From: Schizochytrium sp. TIO01
Taxonomy: Eukaryota; Sar; Bigyra; Thraustochytrida; Thraustochytriidae
DNA length: 64,000 nucleotides
Assembly: GCA_004764695.1 (NCBI GenBank)
Contig: SMSO01000035.1
Span: 4,345,040-4,409,039 of the forward strand
Direction: 5' to 3'
The position numbers and the translations under genes are program-made. Below, piece by piece: positions 9,660 through 19,130 of the stretch. Under the pieces are notes generated by a model that had not been told where the DNA came from, made no database searches, and saw only the letters and a list, made by a program, of their open reading frames with translations. Position 1 is the stretch's first letter, and every line of letters begins with the position of its first letter.

Positions 9660-11960
9660 TCACTCGAGCATCCTTAGAGCCTCTTTACAAATTGACAAAC
9701 GCGGATGCAGTTCGCTCGCTTCACGAACTACCTCCAGAGCTCCCAGGTCGATCAAAGTCTGCCTAGTTTGAAAATTTGACGCCAATTCTTTCAGTGCTGC
9801 GCATGCTTGTCTTTGCAGATCTGCGTTCGTTGAATGTGTGCGCATGGCATTCACGATATCCTCGCCCACGTTCAGATCTTGTCCCAGAATCTCTTTGTTG
9901 CGGTTATTTTCTGCAAGATTCCGTAGTGCTGTGCATGCGCATCTTTGCAGTTCTGCGTCTGTTGGATGTGCGCGCATGGCATTCACGATATCCTCGCCCA
10001 CGTTCAGATCTTGTCCCAGAATCACTTTGTTGCGGTAATTAATAGCAAGATTTGCTAGTGCTGCGCATGCTTTTGTTTGCACTTGTGCGTTCGTTTGATG
10101 TGCGCGCATGGTATTCACGATATCCTCGCCCACGTTCAGATCTTGTCCCAGAATCTCTTTGTTGCGGTTATTGGCAGCAAGATTCCGTAGTGCTCCGCAT
10201 GCGTATCTTTGCAGTTCTGCGTTCGTTGGATGTGCGCGCATGGCATTCACGATATCCTCGCCCACGTTCAGATCTTGTCCCAGAATCACTTCGTTGCGGT
10301 TATTGGCAGCAAGATTTGCTAGTGCTGCGCATGCTTGTCTTTGCAGTTCTGCGTTCGTTGGATGTGCGCGCATGGCATTCACGATATCCTCGCCCACGTT
10401 CAGATCTTGTCCCAGAATCTCTTGGTTGCGGTTATTAATAGCAAGATTCCGTAGTGCTCCGCATGCGTATCTTTGCAGTTCTGCGTCTGTTGGATGTGCG
10501 CGCATGGCATTCACGATATCCTCGCCCACGTTCAGATCTTGTCCCAGAATCTCTTGGTTGCGGTTATTAACAGCAAGATTCCATAGTGCTGCGCATGCGT
10601 ATCTTTGCAGTTCTGCGTCTGTTGGATGTGCGCGCATGGCATTCACGATATCCTCGCCCACGTTCAGATCTTGTCCCAGAATCTCTTTGTTGCGGTTATT
10701 AACAGCAAGATTCCATAGTGCTGCGCATGCGTATCTTTGCAGTTCTGCGTCTGTTGGATGTGCGCGCATGGCATTCACGATATCCTCGCCCACGTTCAGA
10801 TCTTGTCCCAGAATCTCTTTGTTGCGGTTATTTTCTGCAAGATTCCGTAGTGCTGCGCATGCTTCTGTTTGCAGTTCTGCGTTCGTTGGATGTGCGCGCA
10901 TGGCATTCACGATATCCTCGCCAACGTTCAGATCTTGTCCCAGAATCTCTTTCTTGCGGTTATTAACAGCAAGAGTCCAAAGTGCTCCGCATGCGTATGT
11001 TTGCAGTTCTGCGTTCGTTGGATGAGCGCGCATGGAATGCACGATATCCTCGCCAACGTTCAGATCTTGTCCCAGAATCTCTTCATTCCAGTCATTGACA
11101 GCAAGACCCCAAAGTGCTGCGCATGCTTTTGTTTGCAGTTCTGCGTTCGTTGGATGTGCGCGCATAGCATTCACGATATCCTCGCCCACGTTCAGATCTT
11201 GTCCCAGAATCTTTCGGTTGCGGTTATTAATAGCAAGATTTGCTAGTGCTGCGCATGCGTATCTTTGCAGATCTGCGTTCGTTGGATGTGCGCGCATGGC
11301 ATTCACGATATCCTCGCCAACGTTCAGATCTTGTCCCAGAATCACTTTGTTGCGGTTATTAACAGCAAGACTCCAAAGTGCTCCGCATGCGTATCTTTGC
11401 AGTTCTGCGTTCGTTGGATGAGCGCGCATGGAATGCACGATATCCTCGCCAACGTTCAGATCTTGTCCCAGAATCTCTTCATTCCGGTCATTGACAGCAA
11501 GATTCCAAAGTGCTCTGCATGCTTGAGTTTGCACTTGTGCGTTCGTTAGATGTGCGCGCATGGAATTCGCGATATCCTCGCCCACGTTCAGATCTTGTCC
11601 CAGAATCTCTTTGTTGCGGTTATTTTCTGCAAGATTCCGTAGTGCTGCGCATGCGTATCTTTGCAGTTCTGCGTCTGTTGGATGTGCGCGCATGGCATTC
11701 ACGATATCCTCGCCCACGTTCAGATCTTGTCCCAGAATCTCTTGGTTGCGGTTATTAACAGCAATATTCCGTAGTGCTGCGCATGCGTATCTTTGCAGAT
11801 CTGCGTTCGTTGGATGTGCGCGCATGGCATTCACGATATCCTCGCCCACGTTCAGATCTTGTCCCAGAATCTCTTTGTTGCGGTCATTGGCAGCAAGATT
11901 CCGTAGTGCTGCGCATGCGTATCTTTGCAGTTCTACGTTCGTTGGATGTGCGCGCAGCAT
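9660..11960 (-). pseudogene. C-terminal half of the kinase-ARM protein, out of frame with the first half
   Basis: An uninterrupted 766-residue frame of about 17 armadillo-type repeats of 44 residues (132 bp), ending with a diverged cap from about 9660 to 9780 and a TGA stop. The repeat core reads like NLAxNNRNKEILGQDLNVGE followed by DIVNAMRAHPTNAELQ. It is the direct continuation of the kinase-ARM frame at 12014-15931 but sits in another frame, because the repeat unit at about 11950-12070 carries small deletions. Its first ATG is inside a repeat and is not a credible start. Either the gene is truncated here, or the deletions are assembly errors in a repeat array, or RNA processing restores the frame. 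The repeats are cleaner here than near the kinase domain, which suggests recent homogenisation by recombination. Confidence 0.7.
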
Positions 11961-13975
11961 TCGCGATATCCTCGCCCACGTTCAGATCTTGTCCCAGAAT
12001 CTCTTGGTTGCGGCTATATTGAAAGCAAGTTTCCAATAGAGCTCGCATGCTTTGTTTGCACTTGTGCGTTCGTTCGATGTGCGCGCATAGCATTCACGAT
12101 ATCCTCGCCCACGTTCAGATCTTGTCCCAGAATCTTTCGGTTGCGATCATTAACAGCAAGACTCCAAAGTGCTCCGCATGCTTTTGTTTGCAGTTCTGCG
12201 TTCGTTGGATGTGTGCGCATGGCATTCACGATATCCTCGCCCACGTTCAGATCTTGTCCCAGAATCTCTTGGTTGCGGTTATTAACAGCAAGACTCCAAA
12301 GTGCTCTGCATGCTTTTGTTTGCAGTTCTGCGTTCGTTGGATGTGTGCGCATGGCATTCACGATATCCTCGCCCACGTTCAGATCTTGTCCCAGAATCTC
12401 TTTGTTGCGGCTATTATTGAAAGCAAGAATTGCTAGTGCTGCGCATGCTTGAGTTTGCAATTCTGCGTTTGTTGGATGTGCGCTCATGGCATTCACGATG
12501 TGTTTGCCCGCGTTCAGATCTTGTCCCAGAATCTCTTGGTTGCGGTTATTTTCTGCAAGATTTGCTAGTGCTCCGCATGCTTTTGTTTGCAGTTCTGCGT
12601 TCGTTGGATGTGTGCGCATGGCATTCACGATATCCTCGCCCACGTTCAGATCTTGTCCCAGAATCTCTTTGTTGCGGTCATTTTCTGCAAGATGTTGCAG
12701 TGCTGCGCATGCTTGTGTTTGCAGTTCTGCGTTTGTTAGATGTGCACTCATGGCATTCACAATATTCTCACCCACGTTCAGATCTTGGACCAGAATCTCT
12801 TGGTTGCGGTTATTAACAGCAAGATTCCGTAATGCTGTGCATGCTTGAGTTTGCAGTTCTGCGCTCGTTGGATGTGCGAGCATGGCATTCACAATATCCT
12901 CGCCCGCGTTCAAATCTTGTCCCAGAATCTCTTTGTTGCGGTAATTAACAGCAAGATTTGCTAGTGCTCCGCATGCTTGTGTTTGCAGTTCTGCGTTCGT
13001 TAGATGCGCGAGCATGGCATTCACAATATCCTCGCCCGCGTTCAAATCTTGTCCCAGAATCTCTTTGTTGCGGTAATTAACAGCAAGATTTGCTAGTGCT
13101 CCGCATGCTTGTGTTTGCAGTTCTGCGTTCGTTAGATGTGCGTGCATGGCATTCACGATATCCTCACCCGCGTTCAGATTTTGTCCCAAAATCTTTTGGT
13201 TGCGGTCATTGGCAGCAAGATTTGCTAGTGCTCCGCATGCGTTTGTTTGCAGTTCTGCGTTCGTTGGATGTGCGCGCATGGCATTCACGATATTCTCGCC
13301 CACGTTCAGATCTTGTCCAAGAATCTCTTTGTTGCGGTAATTGGCAGCAAGATCCCAAAGTGCTCTGCATGCTTGTGTTTGCACTCCTGCGTTCGTTAGA
13401 TGTGCGCGCATGGCATTCACGATATATTTTCCCACGTTCAGATCTTGTCCTAGAATCTCTTTGTTGCGGTCATTTTCTGCAAGATTTGCTAGTGCTGTGC
13501 ATGCTTGAGTTTGCAGTTCTGCGTTTGTTAGATGTGCGTGCATGGCATTCACGATGTATTCGCCCACGTTCAGATTTTGTCCCAGAATCTCTTTGTTGCG
13601 GTCATTGGTAGCAAGATTCCGTAGTGCTCCGCATGCGTATGTTTGCAGTTCTGCGTTTGTTAGATGTGCGCGCATGGTATTCACGATATCCTCGCCCACG
13701 CGTAGCTCCTGTGCCAGAAACTTTGAGTTACGATCATTGATAGCAAGTTTCCATAGCGCGCCACAAGCTTGAGTTTGCAATTCTGCGCTTGTTGGATGGG
13801 TGCTCATAGCATTCACAATGTCCTCGCCCACATTCAGCTCCTGTCCTAGAATCTCAGCATTGTGATCATTACACACAATAATTCGTAGCGCTTTGCATGC
13901 CTGGATCTGCACCCCCGCGTCTCTTGGATGCGCACGCATGGCTCTCACGATGGCATCACCTGAAAGCAGTTCTTG
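9765..13975 (-). repeat. 132-bp tandem coding repeats, about 33 units
   Basis: The sequence CGTTCAGATCTTGTCCCAGA and its neighbours recur every 132 bp on the plus strand, coding on the minus strand for one 44-residue armadillo-like repeat per unit. About 14-16 units lie before the frame break and 17 after. Units near 13.9 kb are most diverged, while those at 9.8-12 kb are nearly identical. One unit near 12.41 kb has an extra codon, and the one at about 11950-12070 has three small deletions. Confidence 0.92.
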
Positions 13976-15931
13976 ACACAAGCTTTCTCGGTTACCTTCT
14001 CCCAAGCGAGCCAGCATCGAAATACAGGCACAAGCGGCCTCTTGGACCATGGCTTCATCTAAACCATCCTCCATAACACGAAGAACGAGAGAACCTAGAT
14101 CGTAGACTTTAAAAGCCACCTCCATGTACTCTAACGAAGCATCGTCAGAAAATGCAAATGTTAGCGTCCACAAAGCCTCACACATTACCCCAGCATCGGT
14201 GTGATCATCCTCGAGCACCAGTTTTAATAAAACCAGAATTCCACGTGAACGAACGTTGGCACGCGCCTGATTTCCCTCATCACCAGCCAGAAGCTCCTTT
14301 TCCAGGATACTGTGCAAATCCTTCAACGTTTGCAAAAGTAGGTCTCGCTTGCCGCGCTCGCCAAGATCATAAACAAGACTCCTAAGTGTTTCTTCATCAG
14401 CAAACTGTATCATGGACTGTTTACGATTCCGCCTCGAAAAGCTAGCGACAAGCCCACGAATAATACGGGTCGAACGTCGGATCACGCCATGGGACTCAAA
14501 ACTCTGGAGAATTTCCCGTGCGCTAGGACGTTCCTCTGGGTCATGTGTCCAGCACCTTTCCATCATACGAACAATCCATAATTTGATTGGGATTTCGTCA
14601 GACATAACCGGTCGCTCTCCCGTAAGAACAACCCTGACAAACTCGTCACGCCCACACTGTAGGTGCGAATATGGACGTTCTTTATTATAAACCTCCCAAA
14701 TTACCATCCCGAGAGCGTATATATCTGCTTTGGTCGTCCAGCGAGATGGGGGCTGTAGTGTCTCGGGTGCCATGTAAAGTACTGGCTCGGGCTCACACTC
14801 TGAGTTTATCATAATCATGCTAGAATCTATCTGCTCTCCAAGTCCAAAATCTGATAGCTTGACTCGTCCTAGATCATGACTAAGTAGGACATGCGCTGGT
14901 CTGAGATCGCCATGAATCACATTTTGGCTATGAAGATAGCGCAGACCACGAGATATGCCTCGTACGATAGTCTCTTTGTCGTCCAGATTGGGTCTCGTGA
15001 CTACCGATTCCTCATATAATAGATCCTTCAGAGATAGATCGCACTGGTCCAGGATCAAATGGAAGCGATTTTGTAGAATGCATGTCCCAAGAAGACAGAC
15101 AATATTCTTGTGCTCCAGCCCTTTCCAACACTGAGCCTGGAAAATCAGTTCTTTTTGCTCGCCAAATTGAAGTCGACCAGGAATAGGACGAACTCTCTTT
15201 ACTGCAACTGCAACATCTTTGCCTAATTTTTCGTGCAATATTCCTGCCAGTACTTGTCCGAAGGAGCCTTCGCCGATGATATGTTCGGGGAATAGTACCT
15301 CAACCATATCTTCTGATAGGGTTGCCATCTCTGTCTCTTGAGTTTCTTCTAAGAATTTCAAGAATTGTTGAACTACCCATCTCTGATTTCGAGTGCCTGC
15401 GTTACCAACTTGGAATTCTAGAAGGGAGACTTCAGGATGCTGATTCAACAGTGCCAATATAGCTCCTACCTGGTCATGGCCTTGACTTTGATATTTCTTG
15501 AGCATCTCCTCAAGCTTGGCATGATCCTCTTCGGCATCAATTACATCCATTTCTTGAGCAGATTTCTCAGGTGACGGTAAGACAAACTTTATCCTTCCTG
15601 CCTTTACTAGAGTTTTCAATCGTTCTTCGGCTTGTTCGAGAGCTTGAGCCGCGCGTCTGTTATCAATGAGTCTTAGAATGAAGGATACCTCGCTGTCCGT
15701 CGGTTGGAAGTGCTCACGCAGCAGAGTAAGGATCCCGCGCATGCTAGATTCAACCTGGATGAAGTTCACATCTGCATTTTCCATGGGCTCAAAGAAAATT
15801 GCCAGCTCACTGAAGACATTCTGAAGGTATGCAGCTCGCTGTTTGCAAGTTTCTGGATTTTGAAGGAGCGTCGCACCTTCCCGTGTGAGCTGCAGCGCAC
15901 AAGCAAAGCTCGTCGTGACGTCTTGAGGCAT
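12014..15931 (-). CDS. protein kinase fused to armadillo-type repeats
   Basis: A 1305-residue frame. Residues 1-210 are helical and unassigned. The kinase domain spans about 212-470: Gly loop GEGSFGQV (about 217), VAVK lysine (about 243), catalytic loop HGDLRPAHVLL (about 340), DFG in SDFGLG (about 360) and APE in MAPE (about 386). The catalytic loop departs from HRDLKxxN: Arg is Gly and the metal-binding Asn is His, so activity may be weak or lost. From about 560 the chain becomes armadillo/HEAT-like, then regular 44-residue repeats. The frame ends early, at TAG 12014, in a damaged repeat; about 17 further repeats continue in another frame. ARM repeats bind proteins through a superhelical groove, so the kinase is probably recruited by a ligand or partner. 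The ATG at 15931 opens the frame. Substrate unknown. Confidence 0.85.
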   Translation of the reverse strand: MPQDVTTSFACALQLTREGATLLQNPETCKQRAAYLQNVFSELAIFFEPMENADVNFIQVESSMRGILTLLREHFQPTDSEVSFILRLIDNRRAAQALEQAEERLKTLVKAGRIKFVLPSPEKSAQEMDVIDAEEDHAKLEEMLKKYQSQGHDQVGAILALLNQHPEVSLLEFQVGNAGTRNQRWVVQQFLKFLEETQETEMATLSEDMVEVLFPEHIIGEGSFGQVLAGILHEKLGKDVAVAVKRVRPIPGRLQFGEQKELIFQAQCWKGLEHKNIVCLLGTCILQNRFHLILDQCDLSLKDLLYEESVVTRPNLDDKETIVRGISRGLRYLHSQNVIHGDLRPAHVLLSHDLGRVKLSDFGLGEQIDSSMIMINSECEPEPVLYMAPETLQPPSRWTTKADIYALGMVIWEVYNKERPYSHLQCGRDEFVRVVLTGERPVMSDEIPIKLWIVRMMERCWTHDPEERPSAREILQSFESHGVIRRSTRIIRGLVASFSRRNRKQSMIQFADEETLRSLVYDLGERGKRDLLLQTLKDLHSILEKELLAGDEGNQARANVRSRGILVLLKLVLEDDHTDAGVMCEALWTLTFAFSDDASLEYMEVAFKVYDLGSLVLRVMEDGLDEAMVQEAACACISMLARLGEGNRESLCQELLSGDAIVRAMRAHPRDAGVQIQACKALRIIVCNDHNAEILGQELNVGEDIVNAMSTHPTSAELQTQACGALWKLAINDRNSKFLAQELRVGEDIVNTMRAHLTNAELQTYACGALRNLATNDRNKEILGQNLNVGEYIVNAMHAHLTNAELQTQACTALANLAENDRNKEILGQDLNVGKYIVNAMRAHLTNAGVQTQACRALWDLAANYRNKEILGQDLNVGENIVNAMRAHPTNAELQTNACGALANLAANDRNQKILGQNLNAGEDIVNAMHAHLTNAELQTQACGALANLAVNYRNKEILGQDLNAGEDIVNAMLAHLTNAELQTQACGALANLAVNYRNKEILGQDLNAGEDIVNAMLAHPTSAELQTQACTALRNLAVNNRNQEILVQDLNVGENIVNAMSAHLTNAELQTQACAALQHLAENDRNKEILGQDLNVGEDIVNAMRTHPTNAELQTKACGALANLAENNRNQEILGQDLNAGKHIVNAMSAHPTNAELQTQACAALAILAFNNSRNKEILGQDLNVGEDIVNAMRTHPTNAELQTKACRALWSLAVNNRNQEILGQDLNVGEDIVNAMRTHPTNAELQTKACGALWSLAVNDRNRKILGQDLNVGEDIVNAMRAHRTNAQVQTKHASSIGNLLSI

Positions 15932-17522
15932 CCTCTATCAGCAGTAGTATGGTCTACAGCCCTTGCCCTCGATGCGTGAAAGACGAAGGGCACCCCTGCT
16001 ATTAATCGTTTGCTGGGCTCTATCCGCAATATGAAATGGAAGAGCACGTGCATAGAGTCCTCGAGTGTGTAAGGAAGGGCCCTTATTTGTCATTGTCAGT
16101 CTTGACGGATCTATCACGAGTACTCCTTCCTTCCTTCTTGTGCTCCTCAAGAGTAACTAGGGAGATATCAAGGAGGTTGGGTAGTCCTACGTAGTCCCTG
16201 CTGTATGTCTTTTCAGGGGGGGGGGGTGTGCGCATTGTGCACTGGTGGGCTGGCAAGATTTTGCAAATCAATGGTCGTGGCCTCCAGTTCGATTCGGGCT
16301 CCTGACTGGACTTGTTAATCTGCAGGACCATGAAGGGTGTGAAGTAGCCCTGAGGTAATGCTCCGGCTGTGAGCAGACTCACTTTCAAGTCTTCACGTCC
16401 TGGCACGTCTGCTCACGCTGCAGCAAGCAAGCCGAAGCTCTGGAAGTTCGCAGATGCCAAGAAGCGGAAGTGTCCATACGAACCTGCAGGCAGTGTGGTT
16501 GATCAGCTTACCCCATGGGTCTAGGTAGGCCTTGCACGGGGCTGACGATGCAGTACGTAGCCGCTGCTTCTTCTCATTCAGTTCACGACTGAATGGTGAA
16601 TGAAATACGGCGCTGGGATAGAAGAAATTAGATTCTGAGGTTGTTAGTCATATGTGCTAGTCGCCATGGCCTGATAATACTGGCGGATGGAATTCATTAA
16701 TAGTTGTAGAGATAAACATAGTAGACGCCTGTGCACACGTTTTCCAGAAATGAAGCACCTTTCATTGTTCTTCTTTTCGTGTCTTTTTGCGCTCAGGCAA
16801 TAGAGTACGTTGCGTGTAGTACTTGAGACCTGGAATAGTAGGTAGGTAAATACCACCTATGTACTAAGGAGACTCCATGATATGTTTGATTCAGTTGCTT
16901 GAGTTTTTACCCAAGTAATAAGATTGATACGAATAGCATCTGGCTGATTAAAGTGGTCTTGAGAAAGTAAAAAAGATATATATTAAAAAAGCGCAAATGA
17001 TGTGGCATTAGTAAGTAGAAGAAGCGCAGTGGCCTTGCTTTTGCAGCTAACGGCCCACTTTTGAACGTTTCAACCAAAGGTCCTTTTAAGATGAGTTCAT
17101 GCGCTCTGATTACAGTTCATCCAAATCAAGAACTTATTAGTGTCATTAAGAAGAATCGTCACGACGCTAAATCTTTGAGTTACGAATTAAAACAAAATCT
17201 CTTTCTGCTAGAATCAGTTTCTCACCTAGAAGTACATTCTTCATACCAAACTTAATATGTACCTTCCTATTCAAAGCTATTGAAACTCCATATCTTCGGA
17301 TTCAATCATTGCATCCAATCTCATAAGATTGGGCGACGTTTACTACTCCGACTTCCATACGCAATTATAGTTTTTTTCACTGGGTTTACGATATAATACA
17401 ATTGCAAGCACCTTGAAGGCATTCAGAGAATGAGTGAAAGATCTCTCCTGAACGTGATCATTTTGTTAAATACATAATACTCTCTAGCATTGAATACATG
17501 TTACTTGCCGAGGTGTACAGCT
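15932..17522. other. intergenic region with a coding-like relic
   Basis: Mostly AT-rich. It holds an 11-G run at 16216-16226, a tRNA-like remnant (listed separately) and an open frame without an ATG at 16354-16524 on the plus strand, rich in Lys, Pro and Ala, of coding-like composition but no known family. A TAGGTAGGTAA-type motif lies near 16838. Confidence 0.4.
16226..16305 (+). other. degenerate tRNA-like remnant
   Basis: A box A-like TTGTGCACTGG (about 16234) and a box B-like AGTTCGATTCG (about 16286) lie about 50 bp apart on the plus strand, the spacing expected in a tRNA. The acceptor and T stems do not pair well, so this is more likely a decayed tRNA or tRNA-derived short element than a working gene. 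Confidence 0.3.
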
Positions 17523-18485
17523 CTACTTGTGGTACGCATCCGCGAGTTCTTTGTATGGCGTCAATCGTTGTTCTTGGGTCATTACTGCCCGCCCGGACGA
17601 AGATGGCAGAACCCAGATCCGGGTCGATGGTGGGAAAGGCCAACCCGACGGCATTTTTTGTTTCCACTCACCATGATCAACCTTACCGACGTCCTTCGGA
17701 AAAATCATGCGAAATTGCCGTTTGCCAGTGAAAGCCACAAGATCTGGAGCGGCCCCGGCACGTTTCTGATGAGCTGAGAGTCGCTTGTAGAGCCCGGAAG
17801 CCCACTCAATCATCTTTCGCTTAGAATAATCTGCAGCATTGTTACCGGGCTCAAGGCCAAGATCTGTGAGCCCAATTCCATATGTTCCAGGCATAATATT
17901 TTGGGCTTCTATTGGGGTCCCATGGGGCAAAACCCCTCGATATGGCGGAGCGTTTTTCCCAATAGACTCCCCAGTGAGAAGACGCATCATGCGGTTCGTC
18001 GGGTTGCTATACAAGTATCCACTTTTCCAAGCATGCTCTGATGGATTATGTCCAAGCAACAGCAAGCGCAGAGGTTTCTCTGGGAAGTGTTGACATGGAA
18101 GGCTGTTGTTGAAGCATTCGTCGCAGACATTTCTGTATCGCTCACGATATTTTGCAGGCGCAGATGCCACAAATATGTCCATCGTTGCATCTGCTTCACC
18201 TTGCTCTGTTAGTACGTCATGACCAACTGGTGCCTCCTCAATCTGCTGCTTATTATCTCCAGTTCTAGCCGAGGGATGTGCCTCTTTGTGTGCTCGATTG
18301 GCGCGAGGTCTTTTATTTAACGATTCATCTCCCCCAAGGCCTGGCATAGCAGCCACGGTCTTCACTTCGCTTTTCAGTGTAGGAAGATCATCCTCTGAGA
18401 ACTTAAAAGCCGCAAAGCTGCGTTTCGCCATTGAACTCGTGGAGAACAAAAATCGTCTCGCCCCGCAAGCAGTCTGTGCGATCAT
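17523..18485 (-). CDS. mismatch-specific uracil/thymine DNA glycosylase (MUG/TDG family)
   Basis: A 320-residue protein. The first catalytic motif reads LLLGHNPSEHAWKSGYLYSN at about residues 142-160, matching the GINP motif of MUG/TDG, with the key Asn kept. The second motif, WVLPSSSGRA at about 289-298, matches the VxPSSS active-site loop of TDG. The family removes uracil or thymine from G:U and G:T mispairs in base-excision repair. The N-terminal 110 residues are not conserved: the first 20 are Arg/Ser-rich and could be a mitochondrial presequence, and a basic stretch near 58-70 could be nuclear. Met20 is a possible second start, so dual targeting is plausible. The ATG at 18485 is used because the upstream in-frame codons are TTG. 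The stop is TAG. No intron seen. Confidence 0.85.
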   Translation of the reverse strand: MIAQTACGARRFLFSTSSMAKRSFAAFKFSEDDLPTLKSEVKTVAAMPGLGGDESLNKRPRANRAHKEAHPSARTGDNKQQIEEAPVGHDVLTEQGEADATMDIFVASAPAKYRERYRNVCDECFNNSLPCQHFPEKPLRLLLLGHNPSEHAWKSGYLYSNPTNRMMRLLTGESIGKNAPPYRGVLPHGTPIEAQNIMPGTYGIGLTDLGLEPGNNAADYSKRKMIEWASGLYKRLSAHQKRAGAAPDLVAFTGKRQFRMIFPKDVGKVDHGEWKQKMPSGWPFPPSTRIWVLPSSSGRAVMTQEQRLTPYKELADAYHK

Positions 18486-18984
18486 CAACAACGCAACGCA
18501 GCCCTTGATTCTCTACGTACTACCTCGACCAAGTCGCAGAAGCTTGCGTATGCGTGTGGGTACCCAACGATAAACTTCAGGGAGCCTGTTCGAGGTTTGG
18601 AGGCGCTCCCAAAGCAAGACTCAGATTTTGTTCGCCGCTTCAGCTAACTAAAAAACCATTACCAGATTCGTCGTGTGAAGAATCGGAACAGATCAAGTTC
18701 ACACAAAGTCGCTGCTTTGCATCTGAGAGTTTGGTCTGTGCTAGCTAACAGCACCCATCTGCACCAACGATGATGCCTGCCCTACAGAGCTTTCGCAGAA
18801 GCTGCTTCAAGTATGGCATATGGTCGTATCATTACTGTAGCCAGAATCAACAAAACCAAAGTCTGAAGTGCAGAATAACATAGTTGTAATTTGAGAATGT
18901 AAGAGTCATACTGCTAAAAACTTCGCAAGCTTCGACTAATAATAAAATAATAGGATGCCGAAGAAAACAAAATAAAAAAATATG
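18486..18984. other. spacer before the tRNA-Gly cluster
   Basis: No gene seen. It contains the promoter side of the glycosylase gene and, at its right end, the A-run (18974-18980) that serves as the oligo-T terminator of the first minus-strand tRNA-Gly. Confidence 0.5.
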
Positions 18985-19079
18985 AGCGCATGGAGGGACT
19001 CGAACCCCCTTCATCAGCTATCATGCCTACCGAATCTGGTAGATGGAAGGCTAAGATAATACCCATATACGACATGCGC
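18985..19079 (-). tRNA. tRNA-Gly(UCC) with intron, copy 1
   Basis: The acceptor strands GCGCATG and CATGCGC pair 7 of 7, directly next to a T-arm with GGGGG, loop TTCGAGT and CCCTC. The anticodon stem TTAGC/GCTGA encloses CTTCCA, giving anticodon TCC at 19045-19047. The weak D-stem and the GCCTTCCA context match eukaryotic tRNA-Gly(UCC). A 24-nt intron (19020-19043) follows position 37; its GGTAGGC can pair with the anticodon region GCCTTCC with one mismatch, as in known tRNA precursors. The mature tRNA is 71 nt before CCA. An oligo-T terminator follows. A conserved 24-nt leader (19080-19103) and a TATA-like element at 19125-19130 lie upstream. Confidence 0.82.
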
Positions 19080-19103
19080 GTCGTATCACTCCAACTGGAG
19101 ATG
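19080..19103 (-). other. conserved 5' leader of the tRNA-Gly genes (copy 1 of 5)
   Basis: A 24-bp block directly upstream of tRNA nucleotide 1, shared by all five copies (others at 19970-19993, 20677-20700, 21386-21408, 21775-21797). In the transcript it would form a small hairpin (CTCC-AGTT-GGAG), and its last seven bases, ATACGAC, are a perfect complement of GTCGTAT at tRNA positions 7-13. In copy 3 the change to ATGCGAC keeps pairing by a G-U wobble. In copies 4 and 5 the hairpin is CTCC/GGGG, still pairable. Flanks beyond the block are unrelated. Confidence 0.7.
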
Positions 19104-19124
19104 GAACGGGGAGGGGAGCAAAGG

Positions 19125-19130
19125 TATAAA
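19125..19130 (-). promoter_or_regulatory. TATA-like element upstream of tRNA-Gly copy 1
   Basis: TTTATA on the minus strand, 46 nt upstream of the first tRNA base. Copies 1 and 2 share the longer AAGGTATAAAA context (plus strand) although the sequence between leader and TATA differs. Initiation about 25 nt downstream would fall at the edge of the conserved leader. Confidence 0.45.

Noticed and set aside
9776-12848. Many long plus-strand open frames (up to 305 codons) with a regular repeat in the protein
   Set aside because: They are the reverse strand of the 132-bp ARM repeats. The repeat unit happens to lack stops in antisense frames, so the length is not evidence of coding.
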